From: Erythrobacter sp. ANT-B3C2
GTDB lineage: Bacteria > Pseudomonadota > Alphaproteobacteria > Sphingomonadales > Sphingomonadaceae
DNA: 64,000 bases
NCBI GenBank assembly: GCA_001683845.1
Contig: LXQI01000009.1
Coordinates: forward strand, 31,444-95,443
Direction of reading: 5' to 3'
Under the pieces are notes generated by a model. That model was not told where the DNA came from. It ran no database searches and was given only the letters and a program-made list of their open reading frames with translations. Positions 29,199-37,497 of this stretch are shown piece by piece (positions within the stretch are counted from its first letter, which is position 1; each line of letters opens with the position of its first letter). A program made the translations under genes and the position numbers.

Positions 29199-30533
29199 TC
29201 AGCCCAGCAGGCGCATCACCAGCGGCGGCTCGGTAAAGCTGGCCGAACCGCCCAGCAGCTCCAGCGCGTGGGTCACGGCGCGCTCGGGGCCCTCGTGTGT
29301 CACCATCGCCACCAACACCTCGGCTGCCTGCGGGCCGCCCTCCTCGGGCCGGCCCTGCTGGATCAGGCTTTCGATCGAAACGCCGGCATCACGCATCGCC
29401 GCGCTGATCTCGGCCAGCACGCCCGGCCGGTCTGCGACTGCAAAGCGGATGTAGGCGCGGTTGCGACGCTCCCCCGGGTCCGCCGGGGCGAGCGGCTCCA
29501 GCTCGGCCACGGGGATGGAGAACGGCGGGCCGGGATCGCCGCGGGCGATGTCGATCAGGTCAGCTACCACCGCGCTCGCAGTCGGCCCGTCGCCCGCGCC
29601 GGCGCCCTGGAACAGCAACCGGCCGCAGAAATCGCCCTCCGCCACCACCGCGTTGGTCGGCCCGTCCACCGCCGCCAGCGGGTGATCGCGCGGCACCAGA
29701 TAGGGCTGCACGCGCTGGAACAGCCGGGGCCGCCCGCGCTCGTCGCGCCCCTCGCAATCGGCCAGGCCGATCAGCCGGATGACATAACCCAGCGCGGCGG
29801 CCTGCGCGATATCGGCCGCGCGGATGCGGGCGATGCCCGCCACCTCCACCGCATCGAAGCGGATCCCCGCGTCAAAGCCAATCGCCGCCAGGATCGCCAG
29901 CTTGTGCGCCGCATCGGTGCCTTCGATGTCAAAGGCCGGGTCGGCCTCGGCAAAGCCCAGCGCCTGCGCCTCGGCCAGCACGGCGGCAAAATCGCGGCCA
30001 GTGTCTTCCATCGTCGAGAGGATGTAATTGCACGTACCGTTGAGGATACCGTAGATGCGCGAGAGCGAATTGGCCGCCGCGCCCTCGCGCAGCCCCTTGA
30101 TCACCGGAATGCCGCCGGCCACCGCGGCCTCGAACAGGAACGGCACGCCGCGCCCGCCATTGGCCGCCTCGGCCACACCGGCCAGCTCCATGCCGTGATG
30201 TGCCACCATCGCCTTGTTGGCGGTGACGAGACCCTTGCCCGCGCCCAGCGTGCGCCGGGCGAGCGCTAGCGCCGGACCATCGGCACCGCCCACCAGCTCC
30301 ACCACCACGTCGACATCGTCGCGCCCTGCGAGCAGCGTCATGTCGTCCTCCCAGGCAAAAGGCGAAAGGTCGATCCCGCGATCCTTGCCGCGATCGCGCG
30401 CGCAAACGGCGCTGATCGCCAGCGGGCGCCCGGCGCGCCGGGCGATCAGCGCGCCATTGGCACCGAGCAGCCGGATCACCCCGGCGCCGACGGTGCCGAG
30501 CCCGGCTAGGGCAATGCGAAGCGGTGCGGCCAT
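29199..30533 (-). CDS. hom: Homoserine dehydrogenase
   Basis: The enzyme reduces aspartate semialdehyde to homoserine for threonine and methionine synthesis. The 444-residue protein has the nucleotide motif ALAGLGTVGAGV, LVTANKAMVAHHG, VAGGIPVIKGLREGAAANSL, GILNGTCNYIL and EADPAFDIEGTDAAHKLAIL. The C-terminal ACT domain (ADRPGVLAEISAAMRDAGVS) implies threonine feedback control. Confidence 0.95.
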   Translation of the reverse strand: MAAPLRIALAGLGTVGAGVIRLLGANGALIARRAGRPLAISAVCARDRGKDRGIDLSPFAWEDDMTLLAGRDDVDVVVELVGGADGPALALARRTLGAGKGLVTANKAMVAHHGMELAGVAEAANGGRGVPFLFEAAVAGGIPVIKGLREGAAANSLSRIYGILNGTCNYILSTMEDTGRDFAAVLAEAQALGFAEADPAFDIEGTDAAHKLAILAAIGFDAGIRFDAVEVAGIARIRAADIAQAAALGYVIRLIGLADCEGRDERGRPRLFQRVQPYLVPRDHPLAAVDGPTNAVVAEGDFCGRLLFQGAGAGDGPTASAVVADLIDIARGDPGPPFSIPVAELEPLAPADPGERRNRAYIRFAVADRPGVLAEISAAMRDAGVSIESLIQQGRPEEGGPQAAEVLVAMVTHEGPERAVTHALELLGGSASFTEPPLVMRLLG

Positions 30534-30654
30534 CGGTTCCCCCTTGAATGCGGGGGCGCGGTTAGGCGAGCGCGCGACGGCTGGCTAGGGGCGAGTGACG
30601 CTCACCGCTCGGGCTCAGTGCTGCCCCACCCGCAAAGATGCCTGTGCAGCAGCC

Positions 30655-31560
30655 TCATCCCCGGGTGCGCTCGCAGGGGCCGAGCTGGTCGAGCACGAAG
30701 CGGTAATCCGCCTCCGCCTGTAGCCGCGCTGCATTCCCCTCCTGCAGGTGGGCATCGGTTCGAATGGTGGGCGGGAGCGAGCACGCGAGGCGATACCAGG
30801 CCGGCGTGCCGGGCTCGGGTGGGCGAGCCGATGGATCAACCACCTCTCCCCACGAGACGCCCCAATCCGGCGCCATTCCCGGGCGGCGCACCACCCCAAG
30901 CGTGGCCGGCGCACCGCTCCGGGTCTCGATGAACATCTGTGTCTCGGATTCGCCCGCCAGATTGCCGGGCACCGAGATCACATCGCGCACCCCGGTGACG
31001 ATCGGCGGCACATCGGCCCCCGCAAATGCGGCGATCGCCCCACGCAGGCGCTCAATCAGCGCCGGGTCGGCCGGCAACATCGCCCTGGGATCGATCAACT
31101 GCAGCTGGCCCGGGCGGCCCGGCACCGGATCGGCGAAGATCACGAACCGCTCCTTGCGCACCCGTGGCGCGCGGCCATTGTCCCGCAGGGGCCGGTCGGC
31201 GAGAAAGGTCAGCTCCTCGCCCAGCGCACTGCGCCCGGTCAGCAGCACCTCCGTGCGCGCCTCGAGGAACAACCGGGCATCACTGGGCGCGAGGCCGGGC
31301 GCCCGCTCGCGCTCCACCGTCGCCTGCCTGCGCACCTCCACCACCGCGATGGTGGAGGCGGTGGTCACCAGGTCGGCGATGTCAGCATAAGTCAGCCCCG
31401 CAGCAGCGCCCGCCGCCGTGCCCCTGGCTTCCTGCGGCAGCGGCGCCTGCGCCCGGACCGGTTCGGTCGCCATGCAGCCTCCGAGCACGGCAATCGCGGC
31501 CAGCGCAGCACTGGCGGCTCCCAGTCGGCGACGGAAAGGTTGCGTCACGCGATCGAACAT
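30655..31560 (-). CDS. Unknown lipoprotein-like exported protein
   Basis: The 301-residue product has an N-terminal hydrophobic segment ending in LGGCMA, a plausible lipobox. The mature part includes LTYADIADLVTTASTIAVVE, ERFVIFADPVPGRPGQLQLI and PAWYRLACSLPPTIRTDA. No domain is recognised; similar proteins appear to be restricted to sphingomonads, which is my inference. ATG at 31560 is chosen because it leads directly into the signal. Confidence 0.65.
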   Translation of the reverse strand: MFDRVTQPFRRRLGAASAALAAIAVLGGCMATEPVRAQAPLPQEARGTAAGAAAGLTYADIADLVTTASTIAVVEVRRQATVERERAPGLAPSDARLFLEARTEVLLTGRSALGEELTFLADRPLRDNGRAPRVRKERFVIFADPVPGRPGQLQLIDPRAMLPADPALIERLRGAIAAFAGADVPPIVTGVRDVISVPGNLAGESETQMFIETRSGAPATLGVVRRPGMAPDWGVSWGEVVDPSARPPEPGTPAWYRLACSLPPTIRTDAHLQEGNAARLQAEADYRFVLDQLGPCERTRG

Positions 31561-31933
31561 CGGCTCATCTCCTAGTGGTTCGGAAACGCCCGGCCACTCG
31601 CATCGGCTCCCGCCAACGGCAAGTGTTGCAGACCGGGACACGTGAATCAGGGGTTAATCACAAAGGGTTTGCTGATCACAACAGCGGCGGTTAAGAGCCC
31701 GGCAAGAGAGACCTGTGGTACCAAGGCAACATAAAGGCGCGCGCAAGATCGGGAAAGTTTAAAGGCGATCGGCGTTTCCGATCATGCCTTGATGCTGGAC
31801 AAATCTCACTGACAGCTGTCAGTGTGCGAATCCAAAGGCACTGAATGGCCTGCAACCGGGCCCGGGCTCGCGAATGACCAAGCTGCGGCAGGCTTTTGCC
31901 CTGCCGCCGATTAAGACGGAGTGAAGGGACTGG
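31561..31933. other. Divergent promoter region before tonB
   Basis: About 370 bases without a gene separate the lipoprotein gene from tonB and must hold both promoters. The tonB-proximal part contains the palindrome at 31807-31824. Several AT-rich stretches (GGTTAATCACAAAGG, GAAAGTTTAAAGG) fall near 31650-31765. No confident -35/-10 pair was assigned. Confidence 0.5.
31807..31824. promoter_or_regulatory. Perfect 18-bp palindrome upstream of tonB
   Basis: CACTGACAGCTGTCAGTG is a perfect palindrome lying 110 bases before the tonB ATG. It has the size and symmetry of a dimeric repressor operator. It does not match the Fur box expected for tonB-exbBD, so the regulator is unknown. Confidence 0.5.
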
Positions 31934-32632
31934 ATGGCTTACGCTGACCAACAGATGAGTGGGAGTCGCGTCGTTGCGATCGCTCTCGTCATCCTCATCC
32001 ACCTGGCGCTCGGCTATGCCCTCATCACGGGGCTCGCCTATTCGGCATTCGAGACGGTGCGCGACGTGGTGACCACGGTGGACATCACCGAGCCGCCGCC
32101 GCCGGAGCCGGAACCGGAGCCGCCGCCACCCCAGGAGGAGCCGGTGCCGCAGCCGGTCACCACGCCGCCGCCGGTGGCTCCGCAGCCGCCGATCCGCATC
32201 AGTCCGGCTCCGCCGAACATCGTGACGACCACGCAGATCTCGCCCCCGGCGCCGCCCGTGCTGCGCATCCCGCCCGCGGCCGTTCCCGGCCCGCCCTCGC
32301 CCCCGGCTCCGCCACCACCGGCCCCGCCGCCCTCGGCCCCGCCGAGCGCAGCCTCCCCGCGCGGCAACCCGGGCAGCTGGGCGAACACCAACGATTACCC
32401 CGCGCGCGCGCTGCGCAACGGGGATGAGGGCACCACCGGCGTGCGGCTGAATGTCGGCACCGATGGCCGGGTCACCAATTGCGAGGTGACCCGCTCCAGC
32501 GGTTCTAACGAACTCGACACCACCACCTGCCGCCTGCTCGAACGGCGTGGCCGCTTTAACCCGGCGACGCAGAACGGCCAGCCGGTGGCCAGCACATGGT
32601 CGACATCGATCCTGTGGCAGATCCCCGATTAA
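31934..32632 (+). CDS. tonB: Energy transducer TonB
   Basis: TonB carries proton-motive energy to outer membrane receptors. The 232-residue protein has an N-terminal transmembrane helix (VVAIALVILIHLALGYALI, about 13-31). A Pro/Glu-rich periplasmic spacer follows from about residue 52 to 145. The C-terminal TonB domain has NDYPARALRNGDEGTTGVRL, VTRSSGSNELDTTTCRLLE and ILWQIPD. It is first in the tonB-exbB-exbD-exbD operon. Confidence 0.92.
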   Translation: MAYADQQMSGSRVVAIALVILIHLALGYALITGLAYSAFETVRDVVTTVDITEPPPPEPEPEPPPPQEEPVPQPVTTPPPVAPQPPIRISPAPPNIVTTTQISPPAPPVLRIPPAAVPGPPSPPAPPPPAPPPSAPPSAASPRGNPGSWANTNDYPARALRNGDEGTTGVRLNVGTDGRVTNCEVTRSSGSNELDTTTCRLLERRGRFNPATQNGQPVASTWSTSILWQIPD

Positions 32633-32695
32633 TGGCCTTGTTCCGCACTGACGGCGTTTCGCGCCAGAATACCCCTTCAACAGAGGAATACCCGC

Positions 32696-33610
32696 ATGCT
32701 TATTGACCTTATGGCCGCTGCAGGCGGCGAAGCACCCGCCAACCAGTTCGGCTTCATGGAGGCCATGAACCAGGGCGGCTTTATCGCCTGGGCCATCTTC
32801 GGCGTCCTGGTGATCATGTCCGTGGGCTCGTTCTACATCCTGATCACCAAGCTGCTGGAGCAGAACAAGATTCTCAAGCAGTACAATGCCGTGCGCTCCA
32901 GCTTCTGGCGCGCCAACTCGCTCAGCGAGGGCGCCTCCAAGCTGGAGAAGAACTCGGCTTGGCGCCAGTTGGCCGACGACGCGCTCGCCGCCGAATCGCA
33001 GCACCACAAGCTGACTGACAATCTCGAGGCGCATGATTGGCTGCACGGTTCGCTGGCCCGGTCAGAATCCTCGATCAACGCCAAGCTCGCGGGCGGCCTG
33101 CCCTTCCTCGCCAGCGTGGGCGCCACCGCGCCGTTCATTGGCCTCCTCGGCACCGTGATCGGCATCTACCGCGCGCTGATCAACATCGGCCTGGCCGGTT
33201 CGGCGTCGCTCGACAAGGTCGCGGGCCCGGTGGGCGAGGCGCTCATCATGACCGCCATCGGACTGCTCGTCGCCGTGCCGGCGGTGCTGGCCTACAACTG
33301 GCTGCAGTCGCGCAACCGTCGCATCGCCGCGTTGCTGACGGGTTTCTCGACCGACATCCTCGCCAACCTGACCTCGGGCGGCAAGATCCGGCCCGAGCAC
33401 ACGACCCAGACCACCACCACGCAGGGCGGCAAGTCGACCACAACAGCGGCCGCCACCAAGCCGGGCACCACCACCACGACCACGACCACCGGTGGCACCA
33501 CGGCTACGGGCACCGGTACGGGCACTGGAGCGGGCACCACCACGGTCGGCACCGGCAGCGGCACCACCACGGCGGGCGCAGCCGGCGGCGCCACCAGCCA
33601 CAACCGCTGA
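32696..33610 (+). CDS. exbB: ExbB/TolQ/MotA-family proton channel with Thr-rich tail
   Basis: The 304-residue protein has three expected helices: FIAWAIFGVLVIMSVGSFYI, the long-loop return ASVGATAPFIGLLGTVIGIY and EALIMTAIGLLVAVPAVLAY. These are the ExbB family hallmarks. From about residue 232 to the end the sequence is almost wholly Thr, Gly, Ala and Lys/Gln (TTTTTTTTGG and TGTGTGTG-like runs), which is not part of the family. Stator partner of ExbD and TonB. Confidence 0.9.
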   Translation: MLIDLMAAAGGEAPANQFGFMEAMNQGGFIAWAIFGVLVIMSVGSFYILITKLLEQNKILKQYNAVRSSFWRANSLSEGASKLEKNSAWRQLADDALAAESQHHKLTDNLEAHDWLHGSLARSESSINAKLAGGLPFLASVGATAPFIGLLGTVIGIYRALINIGLAGSASLDKVAGPVGEALIMTAIGLLVAVPAVLAYNWLQSRNRRIAALLTGFSTDILANLTSGGKIRPEHTTQTTTTQGGKSTTTAAATKPGTTTTTTTTGGTTATGTGTGTGAGTTTVGTGSGTTTAGAAGGATSHNR

Positions 33611-33712
33611 TGGCGGGCTGAGCAGGCGATCCCGAAGGGGCGGGCCGACATGCGGGCTGCCCGCCCCGTCGCAGACCGCGCCTCCGCAAGACGAGTGAGA
33701 TAGGACAAACGC

Positions 33713-34249
33713 ATGGCCATTTCAGCAGTTGGAGGCATCGAGACGCCGATGTCGGACATCAACACCACGCCCCTAGTGGACGTGATGCTGGTGCTCCTGA
33801 TCATCTTCCTCATCGCCATCCCGGTCGCCATTCAGAATATCGAGCAGCTGAATGTGCCCATCTTCAGATCGGCCGAATCGCAGGACAAGGTGGAGAACCT
33901 GCTGATCACGGTCACCACCACCGATCAGGCCGGCCGCACCCCCAGCACCACGCGGACGGGTTTTGAAGGGGCTTACCGCGAGGGCGAGTGCCGGGTGTTT
34001 TTCAACAACACCACGCTGGTCGGTTCCGAAGAATTGTACGAGATGTCGTTCAACCGGCTGGACCGGATCGTGCAGCGGGCCGGTGGCGCCGAGGCGCTGA
34101 TGGCGACTCCCGAGTTGATTCCTCAGGTCCACATTCGCGGTGACCAGGATGCGCCGTGGCGTTGCGTGGCGGGCGCGATCTACAACGTGCAGCGCGCCGG
34201 CTACCCCACCGTGGGCTTCATTTCCAATCCGACAGACCCGAACGGCTGA
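33713..34249 (+). CDS. exbD: ExbD-family protein 1 (long form)
   Basis: The 178-residue protein has a single N-terminal helix with the proton-carrying Asp in INTTPLVDVMLVLLIIFLIA. The periplasmic domain is longer than usual, with an inserted stretch TTTDQAGRTPSTTRTGFEGA and YREGECRVFFNNTTL, and ends VQRAGYPTVGFISNP. It pairs with ExbB. A second ExbD follows 32 bases later. Confidence 0.9.
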   Translation: MAISAVGGIETPMSDINTTPLVDVMLVLLIIFLIAIPVAIQNIEQLNVPIFRSAESQDKVENLLITVTTTDQAGRTPSTTRTGFEGAYREGECRVFFNNTTLVGSEELYEMSFNRLDRIVQRAGGAEALMATPELIPQVHIRGDQDAPWRCVAGAIYNVQRAGYPTVGFISNPTDPNG

Positions 34250-34281
34250 CCGGCCAAAGAACACTAGAGGAGTAACCTGCC

Positions 34282-34713
34282 ATGGCTATGTCAGGCGGCA
34301 AAGACGATGGCTCGCCGATGATGGACATGAACACGACGCCGCTGATCGACGTCATGCTCGTGCTCCTCATCATGCTCATCATCACCATCCCGGTCGCGAC
34401 CCATTCGGTCGATATCGACCTCCCGCAGCCGAGCCAAAATCCGGATACGCCGGATGTCGATCCGATCCAGAACAAGATCGTGCTGACCCCCAATGGCGAG
34501 ATCCTGTGGAACGGCGATGCGATCTCGGAAGGGGAGCTGGTCGGCAACCTGCAGCGCTCGATGGCGATGGCGGTGGAGCCTGAGCTGCAGTTCGAGCCCG
34601 AGGCGCAGGCCAGCTACGACCTCTCGGCCAAGGTGCTCAACATCATCAAGGGTTCCGGCGTGAGCAAGTTCGGCTTCGTGGGCAACGAGAAGTACCGCCA
34701 GTTCGGCGGCTGA
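34282..34713 (+). CDS. exbD: ExbD-family protein 2
   Basis: The 143-residue protein has MNTTPLIDVMLVLLIMLIIT with the conserved Asp, then a compact periplasmic domain (LPQPSQNPDTPDVDPIQNKI, GEILWNGDAISEGELVGNL, GSGVSKFGFVGNEKYRQF). Two ExbD paralogues in one operon are common in this group and may build a mixed complex. A strong terminator follows. Confidence 0.92.
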   Translation: MAMSGGKDDGSPMMDMNTTPLIDVMLVLLIMLIITIPVATHSVDIDLPQPSQNPDTPDVDPIQNKIVLTPNGEILWNGDAISEGELVGNLQRSMAMAVEPELQFEPEAQASYDLSAKVLNIIKGSGVSKFGFVGNEKYRQFGG

Positions 34714-34738
34714 TCCGGCGCCAGCCGCAGCAGGATCG

Positions 34739-34766
34739 AAAGGGGCGGGTCATCCCGCCCCTTTTT
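34739..34766 (+). terminator. Intrinsic terminator after exbD
   Basis: AAGGGGCGGG and CCCGCCCCTT form a perfect 10-bp stem over a TCAT loop, followed by TTTTT. It closes the tonB-exbB-exbD-exbD operon. The A-run on the other arm lets it also end transcripts of the converging helicase gene. Confidence 0.9.
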
Positions 34767-34813
34767 GCATCCGCCGTCCGCGCCGCTTCCCGGCACCCCC
34801 GCTGGCCAGCGCC

Positions 34814-37285
34814 TCACTCCCCCACATCGCTGCGCATCGCCGCGGCGGCGAGCGTCTCCGCCTCCAGCAGCAGTTCGTCATCCACTGCGCCCTGCGGCAT
34901 GTTCTCGCGCCCGATCATCACCATCACCGGCACCGCCAGCGGGCTGACCCGCTCGAGCACCACATGCTCCAGCCGCTCGGCCGCACTGTCGAGCATGTCG
35001 CCCAGCCGGCCCACATCGGTCATACTTGCGCGGGCATCGGCCCAGGCCGCCTCGATCAGCACATGGTCGGGCTCGTATTTGCGCAGCACGTCGTAGATCA
35101 GGTCGGTCGAGAAGGTCACCTGCCGCCCGCTCTTGCGGCCCGCTACGCCCTGCCCCGGCTGCTGCCGCTCCACCAGCCCGGCGATCACCGCCACCTCGCG
35201 GAAAGCGCGGCGCAGCAGGTGAGAATCCTGCACCCAATCGACGAATTCATGCGCCAGAATATCGGGCGAAAGCAGTGGCCCCGGATCGTCCACGGGCCGC
35301 AGCCCCCACACCGCCAATGAATAATCGTTGGCCACGAAACCACCCGGCAGCAGCCCGCGCTCCTCCATCCGCTTGGTGATGAGCATCCCCAGCGACTGGT
35401 TCGCGTTCCAGCCGATGAAGGTGTAGTAAACGGTATAGTGCCGCTTGGAGTGCGGAAAGCTCTCCACCAGCAGATTGTCCGGCCCGGGCAGCTGAGAGCG
35501 CCAATCCTGCACCTCCAGCCACTCGCGCACATCGTCGGGAAAGCGCGCCCAGCCCGGCCGGTCCACCAGCAGCGCCCGCACCCGGTCGGCCAGATGGGTG
35601 GTCAGCGGCAGCCGCAAGCCACCGTATGAGGGGATCATGGCCGCTTTGGCGCTGGCGCGTACGATCAGCTCCAGGTCGCTCATCTTCACCACTTCCACGT
35701 TCACGCCGGCAAACTGGAACGTGTCACCCGGCCGCAAGCCGGCGGCAAACCGCTCCTCCACCTTGCCCAGCGAGCGCCCCGGCCGCGCTCCCTTGCCGCT
35801 GCCGAAGCGCACCTCGATCATTTCGGCATCCACGATGATCCCGGCGTTCATTCGGTGCCGCGCCGCCTGCTCGGGATGGGTCAGCCGCCAGCTCCCATCC
35901 GCGTCGCGGGTGATCCGCTTGAAGCGATCATAAGCCCGCAGCGCATAGCCGCCCGTGGCAACGAAGCCCAGCACCCGGCCGAACACTGCCTCATCGATCC
36001 AGGCATAGGCCAGGCACGATCGCACCTCGCGCAGCAGCGCGCCCTCGTCGAAGGGGGCGGCGCAGGCACAGGCCATCACATGCTGCGCCAGCACGTCGAG
36101 CCCGCCGGGGCGGAAATCCTCGCCATCGCGCTGCCCCTCGTCCACCGCCTCCTTGGCGGCGGTCGCCTCAAGGAACTCGAAGCGGTTGCCCGGCACGATC
36201 AGCGCGCGGCTGGGCTGATCGAGCCGATGGTTGGCCCGCCCGATCCGCTGCAAAAGGCGGCTGGAACCCTTGGGCGCACCCATCTGCACCACGCAATCGA
36301 TGTCGCCCCAGTCCACGCCCAGGTCGAGGCTCGCGGTGGCCACCAGCGCGCGCAGCTCGCCGCGCGCCATCGCGCCCTCCACCTTGCGCCGCGCCTCGCG
36401 ACTGAGTGAACCGTGATGAATGCCGATCGGCAGCGTGTCCTCATTGGCCTCCCACAAATGCTGGAAGATATATTCGGCGAGGAAGCGCGTATTGGTGAAG
36501 ATCAGCGTGGTGCGGTTCCGGCGGATCGCCTCGTAAAGCTGGGGCACCGCCCAGGTGGCCGCATGGCCACCCCACGGCACGCGCTCCTCGATCGGCAGCA
36601 GGATCTCCACCTCGGGCGGCGCCCCGGGCTCCCCCTCCACCAGCGCCACGCGGTCGATCTCGCCATCGGGCGCCAGCCAGCCGCGAAACGCCTCGGGGTC
36701 GGCCAGCGTGGCCGAGAGCGCCGCCCGCCGCAGCCCGGGCGCGATCGCCTGCAGCCGGGTCAGCGCCAGCGCCAGCAAATCGCCCCGCTTGCCGGTGGCG
36801 AAGGCGTGCACCTCGTCGATCACCACCCGCTGCAACCCGGCGAACAGGTCGAAGCTGTCCGGATAGGACAGCAGCAGCGAGAGCGATTCGGGGGTCGTCA
36901 GCAGCACATGCGGCGGGCGGGAGCGTTGGCGGCGCTTGCGGTCGGACGGTGTATCGCCGCTGCGGGTCTCGATCCGCAGCCCCAGCCCCATCTCCTCCAC
37001 CGGCGCCACCAGATTGCGCTGCACGTCATGCGCCAGCGCCTTGAGCGGTGAGACATACAGCGTGTGCAGCCCCTCGGGCGGCGGGCCGGCCGAGGGGCAA
37101 AAGGCGGCGAGCGTTGGCAGGAAGCCCGCCAGCGTCTTGCCCGCACCCGTATCGGCCACCAGCAGCGCGTGGAGCCCGGCCTCGTCGGCGGCGAACATTG
37201 CCGCCTGGTGCCGCCGCACGCGCCAGCCCCGCCCGGCGAACCAGCGGGTGATCTCCTCCGGCAGAGCGTGTGCCGCCCCGCTCAC
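34814..37285 (-). CDS. Ligase-associated DEXH-box helicase (Lhr family)
   Basis: This 823-residue protein is a superfamily 2 DNA helicase of the Lhr type, in the ligase-associated DNA damage response group. Motifs: RRHQAAMF (Q-like), VADTGAGKTLAGFLP (I), YVSPLKALAHDVQ (Ia), LLTTPESL (Ib), VVIDEVHAF (II), ALSATLAD (III), TLIFTNTR (IV), ALVATASLDLGVD (V), QRIGRANHR (VI). Winged-helix and Lhr-core regions follow, ending with LIGRENMP-type MVMIGRENMPQGAVDDELL. GTG 37285 lies just before LPEEITRWFAGRGW; ATG 37396 is an alternative start. No ligase or partner endonuclease is adjacent. Confidence 0.87.
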   Translation of the reverse strand: MSGAAHALPEEITRWFAGRGWRVRRHQAAMFAADEAGLHALLVADTGAGKTLAGFLPTLAAFCPSAGPPPEGLHTLYVSPLKALAHDVQRNLVAPVEEMGLGLRIETRSGDTPSDRKRRQRSRPPHVLLTTPESLSLLLSYPDSFDLFAGLQRVVIDEVHAFATGKRGDLLALALTRLQAIAPGLRRAALSATLADPEAFRGWLAPDGEIDRVALVEGEPGAPPEVEILLPIEERVPWGGHAATWAVPQLYEAIRRNRTTLIFTNTRFLAEYIFQHLWEANEDTLPIGIHHGSLSREARRKVEGAMARGELRALVATASLDLGVDWGDIDCVVQMGAPKGSSRLLQRIGRANHRLDQPSRALIVPGNRFEFLEATAAKEAVDEGQRDGEDFRPGGLDVLAQHVMACACAAPFDEGALLREVRSCLAYAWIDEAVFGRVLGFVATGGYALRAYDRFKRITRDADGSWRLTHPEQAARHRMNAGIIVDAEMIEVRFGSGKGARPGRSLGKVEERFAAGLRPGDTFQFAGVNVEVVKMSDLELIVRASAKAAMIPSYGGLRLPLTTHLADRVRALLVDRPGWARFPDDVREWLEVQDWRSQLPGPDNLLVESFPHSKRHYTVYYTFIGWNANQSLGMLITKRMEERGLLPGGFVANDYSLAVWGLRPVDDPGPLLSPDILAHEFVDWVQDSHLLRRAFREVAVIAGLVERQQPGQGVAGRKSGRQVTFSTDLIYDVLRKYEPDHVLIEAAWADARASMTDVGRLGDMLDSAAERLEHVVLERVSPLAVPVMVMIGRENMPQGAVDDELLLEAETLAAAAMRSDVGE

Positions 37286-37497
37286 CGCGGCCCCGCTCCA
37301 CAGCCCGGCGCGCCAGCGAATATCGATGCGCCAAAATGCCCCAAGCCTGCGCCGAACCGCGCAACCCGTAGCCCCCTTCGCCGGTTTAGCATGCATGACC
37401 CCCGCCAAGCGGTGGGGCAGGCACCCGCCCTCGCTCGCTGTCGGCAAGGCGGACGATCCTGTTTCAATGCGGGCAGCATGATGGTGGGAGAATTTCG

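Noticed and set aside
31691..33046. Long minus-strand open frame (451 codons) opposite tonB and exbB
   Set aside because: It is an antisense shadow of the Pro- and Thr-coding GC-rich genes; its translation has Arg/Gly-rich, unlikely composition and no motif, while the plus strand shows clear TonB and ExbB domains.
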